Source of the DNA: an uncultured Oscillospiraceae bacterium
GTDB taxonomy: Bacteria > Bacillota > Clostridia > Oscillospirales > Oscillospiraceae
Assembly: GCA_934646005.1 (NCBI GenBank)
Contig: CAKUED010000002.1
Location: 118,150 to 182,149 of the forward strand
Length of the DNA stretch: 64,000 nt
Reading direction: 5' to 3'
Both the position numbers and the translations under genes were made by a program. Position 1 is the first letter of the stretch, and each line of letters begins with the position of its first letter. The notes beneath the pieces were generated by a model. It searched no databases. It saw only the letters and a program-made list of their open reading frames with translations, and was not told the origin of the DNA. Shown here piece after piece: positions 32,178 through 38,715 of this stretch.

Positions 32178-33200
32178 ATGCCCAATCTGACGATCCGTGA
32201 CATTGCGAAAATGGCGGGCGTGTCCACCACGGCGGTGTCGTTCGTGCTCAATGACCGCCCCGGCGTCAGCGACGCCACGCGCGCCCATGTGCGCGCCATC
32301 ATCGAACGCACGGGCTTCACGCCGAACGTCCACACCCGCCGCCTGAACCTCGGCAAGAGCCAGACGGTCCATGTGGTGATGCGCAAGCACGAAAACGGGC
32401 TGTTCGGGCAGTTTGCGCAGGAGACGCTGCAAGGCATTTTCAAGGCGAGCCACGCGCTCGGCTACAGCATCACATTTACCTTTGCCGACCGCGATGCGCC
32501 GTGCGAGCAGCTCATCGCCATGGTGCACGGCAAGGACTGCGACGGACTGATCCTCTATCAGGTGTCCGACCCCGCGCTCATCGCGCGTCTGCGGCAGGAG
32601 CAGATCCCGTTCGTGTGCGTGGACGCGCACCTTGCGCAGGACGGGTCGCTGCCGCTGGTGGAGGTGGATTATTACAACGCCGCCCGGCAGGCGACGCAGT
32701 ACCTGTGTCAGTGCGGTCACCGCGAGATCGGCTTTATCGGCACGCAGGTGCCGAATACCTATTATATGAACACGTTCGGCGGCTATATGGATGCGCTCAA
32801 GGCGTTCGGGCTGGAGTATAACCCCGCGTGGATGCTGGCACTGCCGAACGACGCGGCACTGACCCCGCGCGATTTTGAGCCGCTGCTGCGTGAAAAGCGG
32901 CTGCCCACGGCGTTTTTCTGCGCCGGCGACGCGTTCGCCATCCCGGCGATGCGCGCCGTAAAGGAGCGCGGGCTGAAGATCCCGGACGATGTGTCGTTCA
33001 TGAGTCTGGACGACCTGCTCGTCTCGCGCTACCTCGACCCGCCGCTGAGCACGATGACGTTTGACAAGGAGCGCCTCGGCGCGTGGGCGATGGAGCTGCT
33101 GTACAAAATGCTCCAAAACGAGCCCTGCGACCGCGTGAATCTGCTGCCGACAAGGGTCGCCCCCCGCGCCACGGTAAGAGATTTGAGCAAAACAAGATAA
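32178..33200 (+). CDS. LacI-family transcriptional regulator
   Basis: 340 residues. The N-terminal LacI helix-turn-helix is LTIRDIAKMAGVSTTAVSFV and the hinge region follows by residue 60. A periplasmic-binding-protein-like effector domain fills the rest (ESIGFIG-type GHREIGFIGTQ near 183, PDDVSFMSLDD near 280). It is divergent from the DegT/isomerase operon and the operator palindrome lies between them, so it very probably represses that operon and releases on binding a sugar-like effector. The start has AGAGGGGAG upstream. A terminator follows. Confidence 0.92.
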   Translation: MPNLTIRDIAKMAGVSTTAVSFVLNDRPGVSDATRAHVRAIIERTGFTPNVHTRRLNLGKSQTVHVVMRKHENGLFGQFAQETLQGIFKASHALGYSITFTFADRDAPCEQLIAMVHGKDCDGLILYQVSDPALIARLRQEQIPFVCVDAHLAQDGSLPLVEVDYYNAARQATQYLCQCGHREIGFIGTQVPNTYYMNTFGGYMDALKAFGLEYNPAWMLALPNDAALTPRDFEPLLREKRLPTAFFCAGDAFAIPAMRAVKERGLKIPDDVSFMSLDDLLVSRYLDPPLSTMTFDKERLGAWAMELLYKMLQNEPCDRVNLLPTRVAPRATVRDLSKTR

Positions 33201-33204
33201 GTTC

Positions 33205-33232
33205 AGCCCCGGCAGACACACCTGCCGGGGCT
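33205..33232 (+). terminator. Hairpin terminator after the LacI gene
   Basis: AGCCCCGGCAG/CTGCCGGGGCT with an ACACAC loop; only a short T-tail follows. Confidence 0.65.
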
Positions 33233-33245
33233 TGCTGTATCCAAT

Positions 33246-33844
33246 GCCTCCCCCATGTGGGGAAGGTGGCGCGAAGCGCCGGATGAGGAGAAGGGTGGTA
33301 CGTTTTGAGATGTGGCGCGTTTCGTCGTAACGTAGGGGAGGGGCTTGCCCCTCCCGGCTGTACAACGCCGCAAAATCGCACACGCCAATGCGAAACAGCA
33401 CGCACCCGTAGGGGCGGACGACCCTGTCCGCCCGGCAGAACGCGCCTACAAAAACGAATGCACCCCGGCGAATCCGTACAACGTTTGTAGGGGTCGATGC
33501 CCACATCGACCCGCACGGGGCACGTCCGTTTTTACGAAACGTTGCGGCAAATTTGTCATTGCCCCACGGGCGGACAGAGGCGTCCGCCCCTACAGGACAT
33601 TGTGCGGATTCGCCGATAATGCGTGCAAATTTTCAATTGCGCCTTGCCGGGTCGATGTGGGCATCGACCCCTACGGACATATTACGCTGTCGCCGTTCAT
33701 TGTGCGGGTTTGCGGGTGCGTCCTGCGCGGGCGAGGCAAGCCCCGCCCCTACGTTACGACGAAACGTGGCGGCAGCTCAAAAATAAGAACCCTTCTCCTC
33801 ATCCGTCTCGCTGCGCGAGCCACCTTCCCCAACATGGGGAAGGC
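33246..33844. repeat. Composite six-hairpin repeat element (mosaic B)
   Basis: No gene lies in 33201-33932. Six GC-rich hairpins start at 33331 (family 3, forward), 33408 (family 2, forward), 33486 (family 1, forward), 33567 (family 2, reverse), 33648 (family 1, reverse) and 33728 (family 3, reverse): steps of 77, 78, 81, 81 and 80 bp. Family 1 has arms TCGATG/CATCGA, family 2 GGGGCGGAC/GTCCGCCC, family 3 GGGGAGGGG-like/CCCCTCCC. The array is enclosed by ~95-bp imperfect terminal inverted repeats (33246-33340 and 33745-33844) with GATGAGGAGAAGGG and GTTTCGTCGTAACG on both sides. It lies between the convergent LacI and fba genes. Confidence 0.88.
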
Positions 33845-33889
33845 TTGGGGCTGTGCAAACCAGCCGCCGGTCCTGAAAACGAACGAAAA

Positions 33890-33920
33890 AATCCCCCGCG
33901 GCGGAATGCCGCGGGGGATT
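33890..33920 (-). terminator. Intrinsic terminator of fba
   Basis: On the minus strand, stem AATCCCCCGCGGC/GCCGCGGGGGATT followed by TTTTTC. Confidence 0.9.
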
Positions 33921-33932
33921 CTCCATTTCCAA

Positions 33933-34901
33933 TTAAGCCTTGCCGGCGCAGCCGAGGACGTCGCGCAGCTTGTGGCGGACGAGCTCCTTGATGTTGGCAC
34001 GGGCGGGCTTGAGGTACTCGCGCGGGTCAAACTTGTCGGGATGCTCGTTGAAGAACTGACGGATCGTGCCGGTCATGGCAAGACGCAGGTCGGAGTCGAT
34101 GTTGATCTTGCAGACGGCGAGCTTTGCCGCTTCGCGGAGCTGCTCTTCGGGGATGCCGACGGCGTCGGGCATCTTGCCGCCGTTTTCGTTGATCATCTTC
34201 ACATATTCCTGCGGAACGGAGGAAGAGCCGTGCAGCACGATGGGGAAGCCGGGCAGACGTTTGACGACCTCTTCCAGCACGTCAAAGCGGAGGGGAGGCG
34301 GCACCAGAATGCCCTTTTCATTGCGGGTGCACTGTGCGGCGGTGAACTTGTAAGCGCCGTGGGACGTGCCGATGGCGATGGCGAGGGAGTCGCAGCCGGT
34401 CTTGGCGACAAATTCCTCGACCTCTTCGGGACGGGTGTAGGAAGCCTCGTGCGCGGCGACCTTCACTTCATCCTCGATGCCGGACAGCGTGCCCAGCTCT
34501 GCCTCGACGACCACGCCGCGGTCGTGCGCGTACTCGACGACCTTCTTGGTGATCTCGACGTTCTCGGCAAAGGGCTTGCTGGAAGCGTCGATCATGACGG
34601 AGGTAAAGCCGCCGTCGATGCAGGACTTGCAGGTCTCAAAGCTGTCGCCGTGGTCCAGATGCAGCACGATGGGAATATCCGGGCACTCGATGACCGCCGC
34701 CTCGACGAGCTTGACGAGGTAGGTGGGGTTGGCGTAGTTGCGCGCGCCCTTGGAGACCTGCAGGATGACCGGCGCGTGCTCTTCCTTGCACGCCTCGGTG
34801 ATACCCTGAATGATCTCCATGTTGTTGACGTTGAAAGCGCCGACAGCGTAGCCGCCGTTGTATGCTTTCTTGAACATTTCGGTGGAAGTTACCAGAGGCA
34901 T
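33933..34901 (-). CDS. fba: Class II fructose-bisphosphate aldolase
   Basis: 322 residues. Zinc-ligand and active-site segments: IVLHLDHGDSFE (catalytic Asp and zinc His), VVEAELGTLSGIEDE, and IAIGTSHGAYKF and IVLHGSSSVP (further His ligands). The C-terminal KINIDSDLRLAMTGTIRQF contacts the phosphate. It cleaves fructose 1,6-bisphosphate. It is monocistronic and divergent from the phosphofructokinase gene, so the two consecutive glycolytic steps share one intergenic control region. The start is the ATG at 34901 with AAGGAGAGAT upstream. Confidence 0.97.
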   Translation of the reverse strand: MPLVTSTEMFKKAYNGGYAVGAFNVNNMEIIQGITEACKEEHAPVILQVSKGARNYANPTYLVKLVEAAVIECPDIPIVLHLDHGDSFETCKSCIDGGFTSVMIDASSKPFAENVEITKKVVEYAHDRGVVVEAELGTLSGIEDEVKVAAHEASYTRPEEVEEFVAKTGCDSLAIAIGTSHGAYKFTAAQCTRNEKGILVPPPLRFDVLEEVVKRLPGFPIVLHGSSSVPQEYVKMINENGGKMPDAVGIPEEQLREAAKLAVCKINIDSDLRLAMTGTIRQFFNEHPDKFDPREYLKPARANIKELVRHKLRDVLGCAGKA

Positions 34902-34970
34902 AGTACATCTCTCCTTGTCTTGTTGGGGCTTCCCCGCAGATCGTGCGGCGTTCCCCTGAATTTCGCATAC

Positions 34971-34999
34971 ATTCTACCAAATCGGCAGATTATTTGCAA
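34971..34999 (-). promoter_or_regulatory. Promoter of fba
   Basis: Minus strand: TTGCAA (34994-34999), 17 bp, TAGAAT (34971-34976). Confidence 0.65.
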
Positions 35000-35007
35000 T
35001 AGATGAA

Positions 35008-35036
35008 TTTACAATTTCTAAATTGTGTGCTATAGT
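35008..35036 (+). promoter_or_regulatory. Promoter of pfk with internal palindrome
   Basis: TTTACA (35008-35013), 17 bp, TATAGT (35031-35036). The spacer region contains the perfect inverted repeat ACAATTT/AAATTGT (35011-35026), a candidate repressor site. Confidence 0.65.
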
Positions 35037-35078
35037 TCTTTTTGTTCAGATTTATACTTTTCCAAGGAGGAAAAAATT

Positions 35079-36317
35079 ATGTCCAATACTCTCAAGGGCG
35101 CTCTGATCATCGGTCAGTCCGGCGGTCCGTCGTCCGTCATCAATGCTTCCGCTTACGGCGTTATCCGCACCGCGCTGGATGCCGACTGTATCACCAAGGT
35201 CTACGGTGCGTACCACGGCATCAAGGGCGTGCTGGAGGACAAGCTGCTCGACATGGACGCGGAGGATCGCGCCGAGCTCGACCGCCTGCCCTACACCCCG
35301 TCGTCCGCCCTCGGCTCCTGCCGCTACAAGATCGCCGATCCCGATGTGGACGATACCGATTATAAGCGCATTCTCGAGATCTTCCAGAAGTACGACGTCC
35401 GCTATTTCTGCTATAACGGCGGCAACGACTCCATGGATACCTGCAACAAGATCTCCAAGTATATGAAGAAGGTCGGCTATGACTGCCGCGTCATGGGCGT
35501 GCCCAAGACCATCGACAACGACCTGTTCGGCACGGACCACTGCCCGGGCTTCGCCTCCGCCGCCAAGTATATCGCCACCTCCGTTATGGAGGTCGCGCGC
35601 GACGCGCAGGTGTATGACACCGGCATGATCACCATCATCGAGTGCATGGGCCGTCACGCGGGCTGGCTGACCGCCGCCGCCGCGCTGGCGAATGAGAAGG
35701 AGCACTGCTGCGACTTCATCTACCTGCCCGAGGTCGATTTTGACATGGACAAGTTCGTCGCTGACGTCTCCGCGTGCTACAAGAAGAACGGCAACTGCAT
35801 CGTCGCCGTGTCCGAGGGCATCCATTATGCCGACGGCCGCTTTGTCTCCGAGGCGAAAACCGCCGCGACCGACGGCTTCGGTCATGCGCAGCTCGGTGGT
35901 CTGGCGGCAACGCTCGCCAACATCATGAAGGAAAAGACCGGCGCAAAGGTCCGCGGCATCGAACTGAGCCTGCTCCAGCGCTGCGCCGCGCACTGCGCCT
36001 CCGGCACGGATATTGCGGAGTCCTTCATGTCCGGCAAGACGGCTGTGGAAGAGATGCTGAACGGCACGACCGACAAGATGGTCGGCTTCGAGTGCGACCG
36101 CACGAACGGCTATACCTGCAAGGCAAAGCTGTTTGACCTCTCCGCCGTCGCCAACTACGAAAAGAAGTTCCCGCGCGAGTGGATCAACGCCGAGGGCAAT
36201 AACGTCACCCACGACTTTGCCAAGTACGCCCTGCCCCTCATCCAGGGCGAGACGAAGCTGGAAAAAGAGGACGGTCTGCCTCGCTTTGCCCGCCTGAAGA
36301 AAGTATTTGCCAAATAA
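35079..36317 (+). CDS. Phosphofructokinase, PPi-dependent type by signature
   Basis: 412 residues from MSNTLKGALIIGQSGGPSS. The donor-specificity positions read GGNDSMDT and PKTIDNDL: aspartate and lysine occupy the places held by Gly104 and Gly124 in ATP-dependent E. coli PFK, the accepted mark of pyrophosphate-dependent enzymes. Substrate motif MGRHAGWLTAAAA follows. A PPi-PFK works reversibly and saves ATP. It is longer than the ~320-residue ATP enzyme. The start at 35079 has AAGGAGG upstream; an 18-residue extension is unlikely. It diverges from fba and ends at a strong terminator. Confidence 0.93.
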   Translation: MSNTLKGALIIGQSGGPSSVINASAYGVIRTALDADCITKVYGAYHGIKGVLEDKLLDMDAEDRAELDRLPYTPSSALGSCRYKIADPDVDDTDYKRILEIFQKYDVRYFCYNGGNDSMDTCNKISKYMKKVGYDCRVMGVPKTIDNDLFGTDHCPGFASAAKYIATSVMEVARDAQVYDTGMITIIECMGRHAGWLTAAAALANEKEHCCDFIYLPEVDFDMDKFVADVSACYKKNGNCIVAVSEGIHYADGRFVSEAKTAATDGFGHAQLGGLAATLANIMKEKTGAKVRGIELSLLQRCAAHCASGTDIAESFMSGKTAVEEMLNGTTDKMVGFECDRTNGYTCKAKLFDLSAVANYEKKFPREWINAEGNNVTHDFAKYALPLIQGETKLEKEDGLPRFARLKKVFAK

Positions 36318-36333
36318 GAAAAACCATGCAAGA

Positions 36334-36366
36334 TCCCCCGGCAGCCCACTGCCGGGGGATTTTTTG
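36334..36366 (+). terminator. Intrinsic terminator of pfk
   Basis: ATCCCCCGGCAG/CTGCCGGGGGAT around CCCA, then TTTTT. Confidence 0.92.
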
Positions 36367-36387
36367 TGGGCTGCGGAGCGAACATCC

Positions 36388-36834
36388 GCCAAATTTGCGT
36401 AGGGGAGGGGCTCTGCCCCTCCCGCGCAGGATGCACCACCAAAACCGCACAACGAACGGCGACCACGCAAAATCTCTGTAGGGGTCGATGCCGCGCTCTC
36501 CCCGGCGGCACGCAAACGCAATATTGCACACGCCATCGGCGACCCCGCACAATGTCCTGTAGGGGCGGACGACCCTGTCCGCCCGTTGGGCAATCGCAGG
36601 TTTGCCGCAACGTTTCGTGAAAACGTGAATGCCTGCCGTGCGGGTCGATGTGGGCATCGACCCCTACAAGGATTGTGCGGATTTGCATTGGTGCGTTCGT
36701 GTTTGCGGGTACATACCGCCGGGCGGACAGAGGCGTCCGCCCCTACGAGTGCACTCCATTCCGCATCGGTGCATCCAAATCCACAACATTTTACCGCGCG
36801 GGAGGGGCAGCACTCCTCCCCTACGCAATTTTAG
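36388..36834. repeat. Composite six-hairpin repeat element (mosaic C)
   Basis: No gene was accepted in 36318-37070. Hairpins start at 36398 (family 3, forward), 36477 (variant of family 1, forward), 36558 (family 2, forward), 36641 (family 1, reverse), 36720 (family 2, reverse) and 36798 (family 3, reverse): steps of 79, 81, 83, 79 and 78 bp. The ends form short inverted repeats (AATTTGCGTAGGGG / CCCCTACGCAATTTT). Linker sequence between hairpins is shared with mosaics B and D, for example GTTTCGT/ACGAAAC and GCCGCAACG, here in opposite orientation to B. Beyond it, 36866-36894 is a separate hairpin and 36895-37070 is an AT-rich promoter region. Confidence 0.88.
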
Positions 36835-36865
36835 GAGGTTTCGCAATCATTGTGATAAAAAATCA

Positions 36866-36894
36866 CGCCCGGGGGATGGAACCCCGGGCGCTTT
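36866..36894 (+). terminator. Terminator-like hairpin
   Basis: CGCCCGGGG/CCCCGGGCG around GATGGAA, then CTTTT. It lies between mosaic C and the ribbon-helix-helix gene with no gene directly upstream, so it may be a relic. Confidence 0.5.
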
Positions 36895-37070
36895 TGTACG
36901 CCTCCCCTTTGTGTGCAATTTCAATAAGGGGGTTGAAAATGAGAAAAGGGAAGCGGCATACTCTATTCAGACTGCTTTCACGAATCGCTTATAATACTAC
37001 TATATACTACTTTGCCGCAGAAATCAATATCTTAGGACATAATATACTATAATTTTTGCGGGGTGATTCT

Positions 37071-37229
37071 GTGAAACCGTTAAAAGAGAAGATCAGTATA
37101 ACCATCGACTCGGATCTGCTGGAGCTGGTGCGGGAGGAAGCGGAAAATGACGACCGCTCTGTTTCGCAGTTCATCAATCTGGTGCTGAAGAAATACATCA
37201 CCGAGAAAAGGCAGAAGGAAAAGCCGTGA
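37071..37229 (+). CDS. Small ribbon-helix-helix (Arc/CopG-like) DNA-binding protein
   Basis: 52 residues, GTG start, ribosome binding site GGGGTGA six bases upstream. The sequence has the RHH pattern: a basic strand KISITIDSDLLELVREEA followed by helices DDRSVSQFINLVLKKYI. Such proteins bind DNA as dimers and serve as antitoxins, copy-number or phage-type repressors. No toxin ORF follows, so an antitoxin role is unsupported. The upstream region is AT-rich, with TATAAT at 36990 and 37048 and a repeated TACTACTATATACTAC motif that may be its own operator. Its stop codon lies inside the first hairpin of the next repeat block. It is too short for ordinary ORF calling. Confidence 0.75.
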   Translation: MKPLKEKISITIDSDLLELVREEAENDDRSVSQFINLVLKKYITEKRQKEKP

Positions 37230-37512
37230 CCTGCGGGTCACGGCTTGAGCGTGTCAAAAAAGCATTTTTGACACGCTCTCAAACGAAAACCGCTTTGCTG
37301 GGTTTTCGTTTGAGAGGGCTTGCAGTCTGCTGCGCGCATAATTTGTGTGCCGTTGGCACACAAATTCCACACTTGCAGCCTGTATTGTATTTTCTGCGAC
37401 GTACATGCCGCCGCAGAAAATGATCCAAATCATTTTTGCGCCTGCGGGCGCAAAACTCTGCGAGGCTTTTTCGACAGACTGAAGCCGTGACCTGCGGGTC
37501 ACGGCTTTTTTG
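37221..37512. repeat. Hairpin array flanked by duplicated terminator
   Basis: The hairpin GCCGTGACC/GGGTCACGGC (around TGC) occurs twice, at 37223-37244 and again near 37485-37506, the second followed by TTTTTT. Between the two copies lie four more hairpins: GAGCGTGTCAAAAA/TTTTTGACACGCTC (37247-37278), CAAACGAAAACC/GGTTTTCGTTTG (about 37280-37311), AATTTGTGTGCC/GGCACACAAATT (37340-37366), TTTTCTGCG/CGCAGAAAA (37390-37420), and TTTTGCGCC/GGGCGCAAAA (37434-37455). The layout fits insertion of a ~240-bp structured element into the terminator of the RHH gene with duplication of the hairpin. A 94-codon frame on the minus strand exists but looks incidental. Confidence 0.75.
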
Positions 37513-37545
37513 TGAAAAATTTTCCGATCGGGCGGCAAGAAAGTG

Positions 37546-37574
37546 TTGACAGATCGAGACCTCTGTGCTATAAC
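37546..37574 (+). promoter_or_regulatory. Promoter of cysK
   Basis: TTGACA (37546-37551), 17 bp, extended -10 TGCTATAAC (core 37569-37574). A dyad CTAC-N7-GTAG at 37584-37598 lies just downstream of the transcription start and is a candidate Rrf2/CymR-type repressor site. Confidence 0.7.
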
Positions 37575-37618
37575 ATAACCAAGCTACTACATAGGTAGAC
37601 ATTAAAGGAGGCGGCAAT

Positions 37619-37657
37619 ATGGTCTCGATGCTGCGCGGGGTGCGATGTCGGCACTGA
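37619..37657 (+). CDS. Short upstream ORF (putative leader peptide) of cysK
   Basis: 12 codons, MVSMLRGVRCRH, preceded by a strong AAAGGAGG eight bases before the ATG, within the cysK leader and 67 bp ahead of cysK. The single cysteine near the end is suggestive of cysteine-sensing translation. No clear terminator/antiterminator hairpin follows, so the mechanism is open. It is listed because the ribosome binding site is as good as that of the real genes. Confidence 0.45.
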   Translation: MVSMLRGVRCRH

Positions 37658-37724
37658 AGCTGATGGGAAACCGAAAATACAACATCTAATCATTACATTC
37701 TAATTTGTAAAGGAGATCATTCTT

Positions 37725-38657
37725 ATGTCGAACATTTATACTTCCGCTGACCAGCTCATCGGCAAAACGCCGCTTCTGGAGCTGACGCATATCGAAAAAG
37801 CGCTGGACCTCAAGGCAAAGGTCCTCGCCAAGCTGGAATATTTCAATCCCGCCGGGTCTGTGAAGGACCGCATCGCCAAGGCGATGATCGACGACGCGGA
37901 GCAGAAGGGGCTTTTGAAGGAAGGCTCGGTCATCATTGAGCCGACCTCCGGCAACACCGGCATCGGTCTGGCGTCTGTCGCCGCCGCGCGCGGCTACCGC
38001 ATCATCATCGTCATGCCGGAGACCATGTCCGTCGAACGCCGCCAGCTCATGAAGGCATACGGCGCGGAGCTGGTGCTGACCGAGGGCGCAAAGGGCATGA
38101 AGGGCGCGATCGCCAAGGCAGAGGAGCTGGCAGCCGCAACGCCGAACAGCTTCATCCCCGGGCAGTTCGTGAATCCCGCGAACCCCAAGGCGCATTTTGA
38201 AACGACCGGCCCGGAAATTTATCAGGATACCGACGGCAAGGTCGATTATTTCGTCGCAGGCGTTGGCACGGGCGGCACGATCACGGGCGTGGGTGAATAT
38301 CTCAAGTCCAAAAAGCCGGATGTGAAGGTCGTGGCGGTCGAGCCGAAGAGCTCCCCGGTGCTGTCCGGCGGCGCTTCCGGCCCGCACAAAATTCAGGGCA
38401 TCGGCGCTGGCTTTGTGCCGGATGTGCTGGACACCAAGGTCTACGACGAGATCATCCCCGTGGACAATGACGACGCGTTTGCCACCGGCAAGCTGATCGG
38501 CAAGCAAGAGGGCGTGCTGGTGGGCATCTCCTCCGGCGCGGCGCTCTGGGCGGCGATCGAGCTGGCAAAGCGCCCGGAGAACGCGGGCAAGACCATCGTG
38601 GCGCTGCTGCCGGATACCGGCGACCGCTACCTCTCCACGCCGCTGTTCGCGGATTGA
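37725..38657 (+). CDS. cysK: Cysteine synthase (O-acetylserine sulfhydrylase)
   Basis: 310 residues, standard CysK length. PLP lysine lies in [13 protein letters not shown], the acetylserine loop is [12 protein letters not shown], and the phosphate cup is [28 protein letters not shown] lies near the C-terminus. It makes cysteine from O-acetylserine and sulfide. It is monocistronic with its own promoter, short leader ORF and terminator. No cysE is adjacent. The ATG at 37725 has AAAGGAGATC upstream. Confidence 0.96.
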   Translation: MSNIYTSADQLIGKTPLLELTHIEKALDLKAKVLAKLEYFNPAGSVKDRIAKAMIDDAEQKGLLKEGSVIIEPTSGNTGIGLASVAAARGYRIIIVMPETMSVERRQLMKAYGAELVLTEGAKGMKGAIAKAEELAAATPNSFIPGQFVNPANPKAHFETTGPEIYQDTDGKVDYFVAGVGTGGTITGVGEYLKSKKPDVKVVAVEPKSSPVLSGGASGPHKIQGIGAGFVPDVLDTKVYDEIIPVDNDDAFATGKLIGKQEGVLVGISSGAALWAAIELAKRPENAGKTIVALLPDTGDRYLSTPLFAD

Positions 38658-38675
38658 GTTAAAAACGCAAAAAAT

Positions 38676-38707
38676 GAGGGTGCTGCGATGCAGCACCCTC
38701 GTTTTTT
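38676..38707. terminator. Bidirectional terminator between cysK and the 5'-nucleotidase gene
   Basis: GAGGGTGCTGC/GCAGCACCCTC around GAT, with A-run before and T-run after. Confidence 0.9.
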
Positions 38708-38715
38708 ATGCTAAT

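Noticed and set aside
33331..33755. CRISPR array
   Set aside because: The regularly spaced units are of three different hairpin families, reverse orientation at the centre, and are separated by recurring rather than unique spacers; no cas gene is present.
36939..37052. 37-codon ORF (MRKGKRHTLF...) with AGGGGG upstream, just before the RHH gene
   Set aside because: It covers the AT-rich promoter region with TATAAT motifs and has no recognisable family; too weak to call, although the ribosome binding site is acceptable.
37071..37229. Toxin-antitoxin module
   Set aside because: Only the RHH protein is present; no RelE, MazF or similar frame follows, only hairpins.
37254..37538. 94-codon minus-strand frame across the hairpin array
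   Set aside because: It reads straight through five perfect palindromes and the RHH terminator, with no ribosome binding site noticed; most likely incidental, though similar frames may recur wherever the element is copied.
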